From positions 3,158,370 to 3,222,369 of the forward strand of contig NC_049993.1 of NCBI RefSeq assembly GCF_000003815.2: a DNA stretch of 64,000 nucleotides. Reading direction: 5' to 3'. Below the pieces are notes generated by a model that saw only the letters and a list, made by a program, of their open reading frames with translations, was not told where the DNA came from and made no database searches. The DNA is from Branchiostoma floridae. Taxonomy: Eukaryota > Chordata > Leptocardii > Amphioxiformes > Branchiostomatidae. A program made the translations under genes and the position numbers. This document shows, piece by piece, positions 1 through 12,600 of the stretch (the stretch's first letter is position 1; each line of letters begins with the position of its first letter).

Positions 1-1034
1 ACTTTGTATCAAAGTGTCTTTTTGGATCAACAACACATGATTGCAACTTGAAAATCTTCATTATAACTGAATTAGCTCTGATATTTATGTGTCTAGAAAT
101 ATGGCTAATAATCTGTTGTCTATTTGTAAGTGTACCATCAGGGGCTATATAGACTTTACATGGAACTGTCAGTTATGTCCCACTGTACCAGAGTAAGAGA
201 AGCCAGCATTTTCATTACTTTATATTCTGGGTTAGGTAAAGCTTTATGTATAATCATACTTCAATATATGTAGTACCCTAATATCAAAATTGAATTAAAA
301 ATAAACTTGTGTTGGTCAGCTGTCTCGGTCATCCTTCCCTGATGTGAACTCCACCAGAGTCAACAGAAGACTGAGCTCTGGTAGTTTACGTTAGCCGAAT
401 TCTTTGGGTGGTTTTATAATACAGGGTTGGTCTTTAAAACCACAGCGAAATGTCCTTTTCACTGCTAGTAGTGCTACCATGAAATTAAATCCCAGCGAAC
501 TTAAAAGCATTTTCAAATTATGCTATAACTTATACTGCTATAGGTTGACAACCGTTGTGTGTACAGGGAAACTTTGTAGTTTAATGATCACCAGTGCAGG
601 TATTCAGGAAAAACAGTGATCCCAAATACATTATTATTATTATGATTCGGGTACTTTAGTATATTATAAGCACGATGTCAGGAACACATATTTAGAGTCA
701 ATTTCAATTGCATCTCCATCTCTCTAGACCAGGTACCATCAGTGCCTTACACTCATTGCTGAAAAAAATCAGCAGGGCAAAGAGTGTAAGGAGGGCCAGT
801 TAAGTAATAAGGGCAAGGTATGGTGCCCAGACTGTAACCATATGCATCCCGCTTCCACAAAAAATTCAATGACGGCTGAGCGGGAAGGTGGAGAATGTTG
901 GGAAGCAAATAAAGCTGACACTCTTGTGTGCTGTATTTTCCCACTAATAAAGATGTCTACCAGCAATATTTGCCCCTTGAAATACAGAGGAAGTATACGT
1001 AGCATATAATAATTCCATAATATATGGTGGATAA
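1..1034. other. No gene recognised
   Basis: The stretch is AT-rich sequence with short ORFs only (the longest is under 100 codons, on the minus strand). No domain, splice-bounded exon or tandem repeat was seen. Confidence 0.5.
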
Positions 1035-3843
1035 TATACAATAAGTAAGGAAGGTAAAACATGTTTTCTTCTTGGCGATTTCAATATAGACTTACTAAAA
1101 AATGAAAGACATACTCTAACGACAGATTTTTTAAATATGCTATTCTCGTGTTGTATGTATCCCACAATCACCAAACCAACAAGAATAACTGACAAATCTG
1201 CGACCCTAATCGATAATATATTAACAAACTCCTTATCTGAATCCTATACTTCTGGCACTCTTGTAACAGATATTTCGGACCATTTACCTATATTTTACAT
1301 AATGAAATGTAAATCCGATGTGAGTAAAACTAACAGTACAAAACGACGTTTGCGCAAATTTACTAGTTCCAATGTCACTAAATTCAAAAACCAATTAGCG
1401 GATGCAACATGGGACAAATTATACAATTACTCTAACACAAATGATGCCTACAGTCATTTTATTCAAGTCATTACTTCTCTGTTTGAAGAATGTTTCCCGA
1501 TTGTTACTCACTCCGAACGTAATGTAGAAAAGAACAAACCCTGGTTCACTCCTGCGCTTCATAAATCGTCCATCAAGAAAAACAAGTTATACAAAAAATA
1601 TGTAAGGAATCCAAATCCAACTTCTTTCCAGACATATAAAACTTACAGAAATAAATTCAACACATTAATTCGCTTATCTAAAAGGAATCACTATCACCAA
1701 AAATTCAAGGAGACAACAGATAACATAAGAACCACATGGAAATTGATAAACGAGCTTCTTAATAAAAAAAAGAAATCGAATGTCCTTCCTAGCAAACTCT
1801 GTGACGACACATATGAAATATCAAACCCACAAGACATTGTAGATGCCTTCAATAACTTTTTTGTTAATATTGGACCCTCATTAGCTAAAAAGATCGACAA
1901 GACTGACTGTTCTCCTCTATCTTTCATTAACAATGTCTACCCATCTTATAGCTTCTTTGAAACACCCACTGTATCCGAAGTCCAAAATATTATTTGTAAT
2001 CTTAAGAACTCTGCTCCTGGTAATGATGAATTAAGCACCTCCTTAATAAAACAAGTCAGCAGCTCAATACTAGAGCCCCTCACGTATATACTAAAATTGT
2101 CCTTGGAAACTGGTATGGTCCCAAATGATTTAAAGATAGCCAAAGTCATACCGCTTTTCAAATCGGGAAACACCTGTTTACTGTCAAATTACCGCCCCAT
2201 ATCAGTTTTGCCGGTATTTTCAAAAGTCCTAGAGAAATTAGTATACAAGAGAATTCTACAGCACTTAGAAGATAACAACATTCTCCATGAACACCAATAT
2301 GGCTTCCGTAAACACCATTCAACATATATGACACTTTTGAAATTAGTAGATAAAATTACCTCGGCCTTAGAAAAGAATGAATTCACCATTGGTGTGTTTC
2401 TGGACTTGTCTAAAGCATTCGACACCGTGAACCATAAAATTCTATTAGAAAAACTTAACTGCTATGGCTTTCAAGGATATGTTTTAACATGGCTAAAAGA
2501 CTATTTATCTAACAGAAAACAGTATGTTTCTAATAATACCTACTCCTCAGATACAAGATCAATTTCCTGTGGCGTCCCTCAAGGTTCTATTCTTGGTCCT
2601 CTATTATTTCTCATATATATAAACGATTTGGCTAATGTATCTGATGAACTATATGCACTACTATTTGCAGATGATACTAACTTGTTTTCATCACATTCTG
2701 ACCTTGGTATATTAGTCAGTAAAATGAATAGAGAATTAGACAAAGTAAACAAATGGTTCCAAATTAACAAATTATCCTTAAATGTCAAGAAAACAAATTT
2801 CATTATTTTTGCAGGGAAGAAAAAATACAATAAGGAAAATGTTAAAATAGCTATTAATAACACACCAATTAATCAAGTTACGCACACGTGTTTTTTAGGT
2901 GTCACCATTGATGACAAACTTACCTGGAAAAAACATATTGACCTTATTTGCAAAAAAATCTATAAAAACATAGGTATTGTCAGAAAAATCGCAACGCTAC
3001 TATCTTCTAAAACATATATGATATTATACTATAGTTTACTATATCCCTATCTTGCATATTGTAACATCGTATGGGCGAGTACATACTCCACATCACTTAA
3101 ACCTCTACTTCTTCTGCAGAAACGCTTCGTCCGAATAGTCTCAAATGTGTCGTATACATTCCCTTCTGCATCTTTGTTTCGTAATTTAAAAGTATTAACT
3201 ATATATGATATAAACAAACTGCAAAGTTGCCTTTTTGTTCACAAAACCATTAATAGTTCTTGTATACCAAAGCAATTCCAGAACCTTTTCCATCACAATT
3301 CAGACCACCATCAGTACCATACCAGACAGTCTAACCATTTAAAACAGATACAAGTAAAAACACAACAAAGAAAGTTTTCCATGCTGTTCAGGTGTCCGCA
3401 AATCTGGAATAGTTTAAATGAAACCTTACATCTTAGTCATTCACCATCCATCTTCAAATACCTGTTAAAAAAGTCATTATTAGATAATCAAACATTTAAT
3501 TAATCTCCCATTCATTGTCAGTTGTTACTTTTCTTTCAATGTTATATTCTTATTACATCATTTCATTCATTTCGCCGTTATGATATTGCATTAGTTATCA
3601 TTTATTGAACTATTATGATTTATTTCCATTTTGTTAATTGATATAATTCTTTTGGTTACATTATTGTCCAATGTATAATTTTTTCACGTCTATTCAATCT
3701 TGTTACTTTGGAGGAAGACTTTGTACAAGCCACGAGGCTTTTTTCTTCCCCCCTGCATGTACTTTCATCCTTTAATTTGTTTTATGTTAACTTTTTTAAT
3801 GATTGTGCAAAATAAATAAAATCAAAAATCAAATCAAATCAAA
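1035..3843 (+). mobile_element. 5'-truncated non-LTR retrotransposon, CR1/L2-like
   Basis: The unit carries the end of an endonuclease domain, a full reverse transcriptase ORF and a 3' UTR. The reading frame is open from about 1035, just before a GDFN endonuclease motif at about 1074-1085, so most of the endonuclease is missing at the 5' end. This is the usual result of incomplete target-primed reverse transcription. The 3' UTR (3504-3843) holds AATAAA-like signals and ends in tandem AAATC units, a short-repeat tail as in CR1/L2 elements. No clear target duplication is visible. Confidence 0.85.
1137..3503 (+). CDS. Endonuclease (C-terminal end) / reverse transcriptase of a non-LTR element
   Basis: The 788-residue frame runs from the first ATG, although it is already open upstream to about 1035 and the true start is lost. 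An SDH endonuclease motif lies at residues 47-49. The reverse transcriptase domain follows, with an NYRPIS block, an LDLSKAFDTV catalytic block, a CGVPQGS block and the catalytic FADD box at residues 510-513. The C-terminal region is the basic, hydrophobic tail usual for this class. The ORF has no internal stop or frameshift, so the insertion is fairly young or the frame has been well kept. Family assignment to CR1/L2 rests on motif style only. Confidence 0.85.
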   Translation: MLFSCCMYPTITKPTRITDKSATLIDNILTNSLSESYTSGTLVTDISDHLPIFYIMKCKSDVSKTNSTKRRLRKFTSSNVTKFKNQLADATWDKLYNYSNTNDAYSHFIQVITSLFEECFPIVTHSERNVEKNKPWFTPALHKSSIKKNKLYKKYVRNPNPTSFQTYKTYRNKFNTLIRLSKRNHYHQKFKETTDNIRTTWKLINELLNKKKKSNVLPSKLCDDTYEISNPQDIVDAFNNFFVNIGPSLAKKIDKTDCSPLSFINNVYPSYSFFETPTVSEVQNIICNLKNSAPGNDELSTSLIKQVSSSILEPLTYILKLSLETGMVPNDLKIAKVIPLFKSGNTCLLSNYRPISVLPVFSKVLEKLVYKRILQHLEDNNILHEHQYGFRKHHSTYMTLLKLVDKITSALEKNEFTIGVFLDLSKAFDTVNHKILLEKLNCYGFQGYVLTWLKDYLSNRKQYVSNNTYSSDTRSISCGVPQGSILGPLLFLIYINDLANVSDELYALLFADDTNLFSSHSDLGILVSKMNRELDKVNKWFQINKLSLNVKKTNFIIFAGKKKYNKENVKIAINNTPINQVTHTCFLGVTIDDKLTWKKHIDLICKKIYKNIGIVRKIATLLSSKTYMILYYSLLYPYLAYCNIVWASTYSTSLKPLLLLQKRFVRIVSNVSYTFPSASLFRNLKVLTIYDINKLQSCLFVHKTINSSCIPKQFQNLFHHNSDHHQYHTRQSNHLKQIQVKTQQRKFSMLFRCPQIWNSLNETLHLSHSPSIFKYLLKKSLLDNQTFN

Positions 3844-4199
3844 TGGATTTAGTGAAAATTGACCCTTGATTGTAAAATTCTAGCTCATACTGAATCAAAA
3901 TGGAAATTAAACTAAATTCTATGTGTTGTCAGCCTTAATGTATCAAGTATTTTAGCATAATCAAGACCCCCATGTAAACCCTCTTTTAATAATATTGGTG
4001 CTGTCAGTTTCAAACTTCAGATTATTGTCACACACATGTACATTGTCCCTTAGCTGAGCATAAACATTTTAGTACAAATGGCACACACATTCCATACATT
4101 TATAACACCTTTATAATGCAGGGTTGAACAAGTCCACTTTCAATTAATTATATACAATTAGGTACAAATATCAAAATATTAAACGCAACATAATTACAC

Positions 4200-4640
4200 C
4201 TCGTCCCGTCTCAAATGTTTCTGGAACAGCCGTCCTGCGTTTCTGTTACATTTCTGCACACAGCATAACTACACCTTGCACACACATAGATACGCCTTGT
4301 CCTGACTTAAACTTTTCTGAGGCAACACTCCTGTGTTTCTCTTACATTTCTGCACACAGCATAACTGTCTGTGTACCTTGCACACACATAGATACGCCTT
4401 GTCCTGACTTAAACTTTTCTGAGGCAATACTCCTGTGTTTCTCTTACATTTCTGCACACAGCATAACTGTCTGTGTACCTTGCACACACATAGATACGTC
4501 TTGTCCTGACTTTAACTTTTCTGAGGCAATACTCCTGTGTTTCTGTTACAGTTCTGCACACACACATAGATACGCCTTCCTTGTCCTGGCTTAAACTTTT
4601 CTGAGGCAACAGTCCTGTGTTCCTGTTACAGTTCATTCAT
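4200..4640. repeat. Minisatellite, about 102-bp unit
   Basis: The segment beginning CATAGATACGCCTTGTCC recurs at about 4286, 4388 and 4490, with a shorter, degenerate unit near 4565. Each unit also carries CCTGTGTTTCTSTTACA and TCTGCACACAGCATAACT. The 102-bp period is a multiple of three, so repeated open frames appear on the minus strand. They are not taken as genes. Confidence 0.8.
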
Positions 4641-6520
4641 TCATTCTTTCTTTCTTTCTTGTACTTTATTCCTCCCTTGGGAGAGCATTGCATAGCTGAA
4701 GTATTTACAAAGGGGAAGCCGTGACATTAAACATGTGGTACATAGCAATCCTGTTAAAATAAAATAAATTATATCCTTATATTGTTGTAATTTCGTACTC
4801 ATATTTACAATCTCTCGGAGGGCAGGTGAACGAACCTGCCAGGGGTATCCCATGCCCCAAACGTCTAGTCTACTGATGACCATTGGGACATTAAAAAATC
4901 ACTCGATCAGATCTATCATAACTGTCTCTTCTCGTCTCTATTTCTGTGCATTGTACACATAACTCTCAAGAGTTCTCTAAAGTTCTTTAGAGTTCCACTT
5001 TCAAGGTTCAGTGACCCTTTCCGTATCATTCTCTACAACTCCTTGTGACTCTACACAGTTCAGTTCTCCACAGCTCGTATGTTTAGCTCACAGTCTAGCT
5101 TCTGTCGAGGCTGTGTTGTAGCCTTTGTTGGGGGTAGTTTAAGTCTAGCTCTTTTCAGCTCTTTCTTCTTCTCTCGTATGTACGTCCTCAGCTCTCTTGG
5201 TTCTATTCTCCTTCCCCGTACTGCAGTTTTGCCTCTCTTTCCAGGTGGCGTGCTTTAATGCCATGGCTGACAGAGGGCGGAGCAATCTGGCCGTTGTGTG
5301 ATGAAGGCGCTCCACACTGCTGGTTCTACAGCTTCTTCCACTATCTCGGCACCCAGCATGACCTCTGTGAATCTCTCATCTGGTTGCTCGTGCACTTTTG
5401 CCATGACTCTTACTCCCAGGGTGTTTGCTATTTCTTCTGCCAGGGTTTGTCGTAAGTGGTTAAAAGTGAAACATCTGGTGAATAGATGACCGACCAAGTC
5501 TTCTGTAGCGTTGTGGCAGGTTGGACATGCTTTTACGGTGTGTCCGGTTGGGATGGTACTGAGGAGTATGAGGTTCTTAAGGTCTCTCTGATACTCTGGC
5601 TGTTGTCTTGCTAGTGTCCATAGCTTGTGGGGTTTGTTGTTTGTCTGGTGGACTCTGTAGAACCTGTGGCTGTTGGTTTCGGATGCAGTGCTTTCCCTCC
5701 ACCTCTCACTCTCTTTTGTCTGTATTGTCGTCTTTACTAGATGTTTCCATGCATCTACTGTAGGGAAGTCTGTTGTCAACCAGTATCCTTCCAGCCACTC
5801 CACCAGGCCATATTCCTTAGCAACTTCAAAACACTCGTCCACAAATCCTCTTGTCTTACTGCCTGGCTTTGCTAGGATGTAGGAGTACAGCCTGATGAGG
5901 AACATTCTCTTTGCAAGTACAGTGTTTTGCAGACTAACGAGCTTTCCGAAAAGGCAGAGTTTACATTTGTCCAGGATTGACTTCAGACTTGTCAGTCCTA
6001 TTGCACTAAGACACGCCGTCGTCTCTGTCTGAAAGTGCATGCCTTGCATGTTTTTTTGCTCCCCTTCTGTGCACTCTCTCTAGTTTAAGTAGGTCGCTGC
6101 TTGAAGGGTCCCAAAACTCGCACCCATGTAGCATGCTGGGAATGACCAACGTGTTGTACAAGGTCTTGTAGATTAGCGGGTTGGGGTGTTGTCCTTCAGA
6201 ACCTGTTGTCAGAATCGCACTAATCTTTCCCTTCCCTTTTCTGCATGCCCCCTCAATGGGTTCTTTTGATAACATGTTGGCAGAGTGTTGTACCCCAACA
6301 TGCGTTACTGTAGCTGTCTCCGGTATAGAACTTGTTCCCATTTTCCACAAGGTTGTTTCACTGGCCACGTTATGGCTGTTAGTTGTCTGCCCAAAGATGA
6401 TGCATTTACTCTTTCCTGGTGCAAACTCAAATCTCCATTTTTTTCCATAATATTCCATCGTGTCGATCATTCTCTGCAGACCTGCCTGTGTGCTCGCCAG
6501 CTTTCTTTCTTTACCTGCAT
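4630..6520 (-). mobile_element. 3' part of a non-LTR retrotransposon
   Basis: Read on the minus strand, this unit holds the C-terminal third of a reverse transcriptase (about 6520-5255), then a UTR of about 620 bp with AATAAA (TTTATT on plus near 4666), and a tail of AAAG and AATG repeats at 4630-4660. It is 5'-truncated near 6515, where the similarity to reverse transcriptase stops at a palindromic ACCTGCAT..ATGCAGGT sequence. The coding part is split by a frameshift. Confidence 0.7.
5255..6520 (-). pseudogene. Reverse transcriptase C-terminal fragment, frameshifted
   Basis: Two overlapping minus-strand frames cover one protein tail. The first (ending near 6006) carries the post-catalytic RT region with STQAGLQRM and FAPGKSKCIIFG, then LVIPSMLHGCEFWDPSS and LERVHRR. 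The second (from about 6049 to 5255) continues with DKCKLCLFGKLVSLQ and ends with a CPTCHNATEDLVGHLFTRC segment, a Cys/His pattern found near the C terminus of several non-LTR elements. The two join only by a frame change near 6030. The catalytic YADD region is absent, so this is a dead fragment. Confidence 0.7.
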
Positions 6521-6539
6521 GTATGCAGGTATGGTTTTG

Positions 6540-7150
6540 ATGCTGGTAGGAATTTTCGGTAGCCGGGGATGTAGGGCGCTGTATCTCGTGAACGGATAGT
6601 GCGAGCACGACGATTTTTGGTACGTGGATTGGGGGTGGTAGCCTGACACTCAGGTGTGATTTTGGGCCTCCTGGCGCTTGACCTTGACATTGAAGGTGGC
6701 ATTTTTTGTGTTTTTGGGGCACTTTTGGCGCTGTGTGTCCGGAACGATACGCGCGATTGCAACGATTTTTGGTGCATGGGTGGGGGGTTGTTGCCTGTTG
6801 CCTAGGATTGACTTTGGGCCTTGTCGCGTTTGAACTTGACCCGGCAGGTCGAATTTTGTGTCCGGGAGGGGTATTTCCGGAGTTATATCTTCTGAACGGC
6901 TGGTGCTGGCGCGATGATATTTGGCACATGTGTTGGCGGTGGCTGAATAATGCTCAATTTTGATTTTGGCTCCCTTGGTGCTTGAACTTGACATTTTAGG
7001 TTACCTCTTGTGCGGGCACGGGGCGTGCGCTGTATCTCCGGAACGCAGGGTGCCATTGTGTTGCCATTTGGTACGTGAGTTGTTTGTGGTGTCCTGGTGG
7101 TCAGGTTTCATTTTGGGCCTCCTAGTGCTTGAACTTGATACTGTATAGGT
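6540..7150. repeat. Diverged tandem repeat, four units of about 155 bp
   Basis: Four successive segments share the same order of words: a GCGCTGTATCTCCGGAACG-like start, then TTTTTGGTACGTG, then TTTTGGGCCTCC, then GCTTGAACTTGACATT. They differ by many substitutions. Several overlapping ORFs here are translations of these units in various frames and resemble no gene. Confidence 0.6.
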
Positions 7151-7159
7151 TGACCCTGT

Positions 7160-9460
7160 TTTAGTGTGGTTGGGGCATCCTCCCAATATCTGCTTGGTTT
7201 TAAAAACAGATTATGGTTGGGTGTAGAACCATCATCTGGCCTGGGCCACCTTCAATGTATCAGGTTACTTAGTGGCACTGACAGTTTGCCAGATGACGGG
7301 AGTGTACAAGATTATATATCTGTTGGTCAGGTATAATTGGAGTTTGCTTATTACTCTTTGTGGTGTTTCTAGAGCTGTATAGTACTGAGTTTTAAGTTCC
7401 GGTACAAGTTCCTTTACCCTGTTGGCAATCATGGTTGAACTTGAACTTAAACAGAGGAAGATGCAATTTTCTAATGTGGAGGAGAACTGTATAGAGTGTG
7501 GGCATAAGAGAAAGGTATGTGTATGATTTGTCCTGTGTTTCTTTTTGTTTCTTTGGTAATGCCATTTCCATACTGTATACAGGTAATTTGTAGTTTTGGG
7601 CTAGTCATATTCGCTTGGTTTTTGGGCCTGCTTAATCTATGGTACAGGCAGGGTTAAGTGGTGGAGGCTTAGCTTTGTTCTGTTTTAAATTCAGTATCGT
7701 TTGTCGCATTTTGTCGCGGCAAATATATGATGAAATTCCCCTTCTAAGCAACTGCTCATTGGTTTGCGGGGATGTTTTCTGGGTGTTTGCTTTGACTACA
7801 ACAGCTTCTGAACTTTTCAAAGCTTCCATTGCCAGCAGCTTGCCATCTATAAATGGGATTGACAAGGACATTTTTCATAGTAAATTATGCTGTTAAATTT
7901 GGCTTAGATACTACAGGAGATTTAGGTTTGGGTTGGATGGATTGAATGAAAATATCATACCACCCTGGGGACTAACTGTTGCTGCTGCATGGGGGCTACC
8001 ACTATTCATGTTGTCTAATGTCTATGGAACTACAGATAAAAGTATCATTGGTCAAATTATGCGAGTAACATTCCGATGTCAAGTGAATAACACCCCAGAA
8101 ATAAATCTTTAATGAATATCATTGGAAGAACACAAACCAAGGAGACTTAGCAGCTGCATTAGGTCAGTACATTGAAATAGGAAGATATTAGTATATCATG
8201 AGACAGAGTAACTACATGTGCATGGGCCATCTGAGACAAAAAAAGGTAGCGTCTCAACAACTTCAAAGTACTGTGTTTGGTTACATACTTAAGAAATCCA
8301 AAATAAGTAATGTTCATCCCTGTCCAAACTTACAAATTCAGAAAATGGAATTTCAGAGTCAGACTTTTGCATGGTGCACAACCAACACAGTAAAAAGCTC
8401 ATTTTTCCAACCACGTACCACACACAGGCAGTTTAAGGCATGTGACACCCGTAGATTCTCAGTCGAGCAGTTATATGGCCATAACTTTTGATGTAACCAT
8501 CTGTTTTCAACAATTTTTGGCCAGTTAACGTAATTCACCCATATTCAAAATATGATGACAAGAAAATTGTGGATCCTCAATATTTTGGGTTTAAAAAACC
8601 ATTTTTTGGTAAAAAATAGGGATACTATTAAAATGGGTCTGTGCCCACTATGAAATGATTGTCTAACTGAGTCATATTTTCTGGAGTAATAGATTATATC
8701 TCTGTGATATCTAATATGCCTGGGGATCTTGCCGCTATACCTAGGTAAGGCTCAATTTTGGGGCAAAAACAGAATTTTTTGACAATTTTTTGGTATTTTT
8801 CGTACAAATATCTATACAGCCACGGAAATCAAAGATATTGCAAGAAGACCCACTTGATTTCTGAAGGTCTAAGGCTTAATGAACCTAAATCTGCCCAAAA
8901 CTCGTAATAAAACTGGTGCCCTGATGTGGGCAGGGGCCGACGAAACACTACTTACCCTACAAGAACTGCGTCCAAGTAAGACATGTTTGACTGTACGTAA
9001 CATAAACCGATGGTAAAATATGAATGTTTTATGTCTGTATCTGTTAAATCGCTGTTGTATCAATGCGAAATTTCGCAAGCAGTTAGCCTTATAAGGCATC
9101 AGTCAACTGCCATACTATTATTTTGGGCTAGATTTATCGATTTATAGCATTATTTTGCTGTTTACTTGAAGTATGAGCGCCTCGCTGTTTTCCCGCCACT
9201 CCACACCCCGGGAGGTCGGAACCCATGTTCGGACTGTACCACTTGCAGCTCTCGCGGGGGTGCCCTTTTGTTAACCGCTTCTAGTTATGTCGATATTTGA
9301 TAAATACTAGATCAATATCTTTAACACTCAATATTAATAAGTCTTAAAAAAAGTAGTTAGTGTAACCCATACATCGTAAGTTCCTGTTTTCGCAATGTAA
9401 CATTAGATACTGACATTGGACCGTTCTAAAAACGCTCCGGCCCGGCGGGGTTACCTAAGG
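7160..9460. other. No gene recognised
   Basis: There is no coding segment with a recognisable family, no splice-bounded exon and no clear tandem array. The stretch is AT-rich with long T runs. ORFs are under 100 codons and overlap on both strands. Confidence 0.5.
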
Positions 9461-9603
9461 TCACGCAGTGGTTCGAATTTCATGTTCGACCAAAATTGTC
9501 ACAGGCCTTAAAGTGCCCGTGCTGCAGACAAAAAGGCAAAAATACACAATAGGTCTACAGAAACCCAATACATTTCATGCAGGCCTGAGGTCTACGAACT
9601 CTT

Positions 9604-9605
9604 GT

Positions 9606-9694
<89 letters not shown>
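9604..9694. repeat. (TTTC)n microsatellite
   Basis: There are about 22 perfect TTTC units followed by TTCTTTCTCC. The long Phe/Leu/Ser and Lys/Glu/Arg frames over it are artefacts of the repeat. The 5' flank (9548-9603, with CAATACATTTCATGCAG) recurs near 19710-19765, so the tract belongs to a dispersed repeat. Confidence 0.95.
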
Positions 9695-9699
9695 TTTCT

Positions 9700-12600
9700 C
9701 CTGTCAAATGTTCAAATTGCTTCATTTTTTCAATTTTCCATATCTGCTCCGAAAATGATTTTATTGATGTTTTTGGCAAGTTTTGAACAAAACTGCAAAT
9801 TTTGGCCCCGTGTACCATCGTAGTACTATTAAACGACCTGAAATTTGGTATAGATAGGCATTGGATATATGGTAAAATGATCCAAGTGAAATTTAAAGGC
9901 ATAAACCAATTTCAAATTTTAATTTCAGTACTTTTCTGAGGGGAAAATTGCTTTCTTTCCGCCTTCTCCCGTGACCTCTCGTGACCCCAGAGCCCACACG
10001 TGCCAGGTGCCAGCGGTCTGGGCTTTAGCGAGAGTTAATTGCATTATTGAGCGAGCCAATCAGCGACAAGGAAGGCGAATATTAGTTAATATTCATAAGC
10101 GGGGCTTTGAAATTCCGTATATACACAAACAGATGCATATTACGGCCTTACAAAGGCCATATGTCACCCTGTGCCCGGATTAAAATTGTAGTTTGCGAGG
10201 ATTTGGAGTTCAGACAGGGTCATTTGAGCGGTTGCGGACGGTACGCGTGCACTGATTGTTAGAATACAAGTCTTTGTCGTTGAATTTTACCAACATTTCG
10301 CATGGCACTACCAATCATTTTCGGCAGATTTGACTTTAGTAGGGTTACTGGAGACAATCAGGAAAAGTTACTTAGCGGAAAACGTGGGAAAATTGGCCAA
10401 TTTGCGTTCAGTTTTGATACTTAGGTTTGACAGTGGCGAGAATGATTATTTTCTCATCAATATTTCTCTTCAGAATTATTTGAACTGTAGATCTAAACAA
10501 TTGGCTTACCTGTGCAATATTTATATGAATAAAGATCAGTGGGTACTAAAATTACGTGTAACTAATTGCTCTTCGTCAATAGATCAGCACGTTCTCTACT
10601 GTGACCACCTGTCTATAGTTGCTACATTTTTCTCACCGGACTAGAAAGAAAAGTGATGTATTCCCGTGCAAATGTAGGTACTTCTAGTGTTGTTGCTGTT
10701 CTTTTTTGACGTTAACTTCCTACGTTCAAATTGTAAGTAACTTTAAACTGCCAGAGTTTGAGCCCAATAAAACACTCTCAGTACCAGAGTATCACCACTG
10801 ACCTCCGAAAAGAAACCCTCGAACAAGGTAGAAACTCCTACCCACCGGGCCTCGCACGCTACGAGCAGGGAATTATACCACTAAGACAAGATTAGGTCCG
10901 ATGGCTGATTGCAAACAAAGTAAAACAGTTTAACAGCAGTATACAGAATTATATACTTAACAAAGAAGTAAAATGAAACATACAGAAAAAGCAACATCAA
11001 GTTAAGTTGTTGGTCCTGGGGTTTTCAGGAAAAAAATAAAAAGCGACAGGGTGGTAAAATTCCTTTAAAAGTCGTCTCCATTTCGGTAATGGCTCATACA
11101 AAACAAGAAGAAGATTTAAGTTTTTATCTTGGAGAAAACAACCACTCCTACTACACAGTACCTGCACCTGCTTGATAATTAGTAAAACTTATGACCAACT
11201 TGAATAAAAAAAAAATTCACTGCAATGATAAATATACCCACATCCCAATGAGCTTATAACGGTACTTGGACCCAGTTATCGTTGTGGAATTTGCTGAATG
11301 GCGTCATGTAATTTCATGATAAAAATGTCCTGAATGGAAGGTGTGGTGATTTCTATCAATTGCGAAAAAATAGGTGCTGGCGCTTCAAAAATATTGTAAA
11401 CCAGTTAGTTAAGCATAGGAGCTCTTGTATCAATTCTTGATAATTCGTAAGGACAATTGGTCAATTTAAACTCTTACGTTAAGAATAAAAAATGTGGATT
11501 TTAATTTATTTACAAAATCTTTCTTTTTCTGGAAAGCCTGGTTTTTTTTAACCCTAGTCTTTTCAGAAAAAAAGTTGAACATGGACGACAGTCAGATTAA
11601 TAGTAACAGTAGCTTTAAAATACAGCAAAGTCTATCACCTCAATGAAATGGTAGTCAATGTATATGTAGTCAAGCTTGCCAATCACTCTATAGTTCCAGC
11701 AATTTTTGTTACTAATAAGCATGGAAACAATTTGTTACAAGGTCAACAGAATTTTACAAACATGCGTTTTGCTTGAACACATTATCAAGAGTCATAGTAA
11801 TAGAAGTAAACCCATGGTTATAAGAATACCGCGCCTTTGCCATGTCCCGCAAGACAGTCGTTGACTTTCTAGAAACTTCTTTAAAATAAGCAGTGTTTCA
11901 AATAAGATTTGGTAAATTCAAAATACGATTGAGTTCACAGGTGAAATAGAAACGTACTTGAAATATTATAGCTTAAATATGGTGTTCCTCTTTCTCTCGA
12001 AGAATACCAAAAGAGGGATTAAGAGTTGTAATATTAACACATTAACTCTCATTTGCCGGAAACCGAAAAAACGTACTTAAAATATTCATTATGGCAATGC
12101 TTTTCTTGTGCTGAAGAAAGCCCGAAACAGTACAAGTGATTTGAAGATACAAAAAAAGCCGTTTCTGTTCTGGCAAAAGACGAAACAGGCAAATGCTACC
12201 TCAAAACCAATTCCATAGGGAATGCATTCGTGCTTTCAAAGCGATCGTAATACTATAAAAAATGCATCTGCCCCTGAGGCGTGGCCCAAAAAAGATGTTC
12301 GGGCAATATTGCAATTCGGTGAGCTCACATAATACCTGAACGGTTTACGCTAGACCCACAAGAAATTTTCACAGAATTTAATTGGAACGAATTTCACGAT
12401 ATTTTTTATATTTGGTCATTTTTGCGTAACCTTGGTGATATCATGCTAAAAAGTTACATAAAACGAAATAGCGACAAACTGAATCTCTGTAAGGTCACCT
12501 GTTATTTGTAAAATGTAAGGCTTAAAAACCTTGCCTCATCTGAGAACGGGGCATATAAAATAAACAAGATATTTCTAAAATAAAAGGTGTTTTTGATCTC

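Noticed and set aside
9555-9902. ORFs rich in FLSF or KERKKERK
   Set aside because: They are translations of a (TTTC)n microsatellite.
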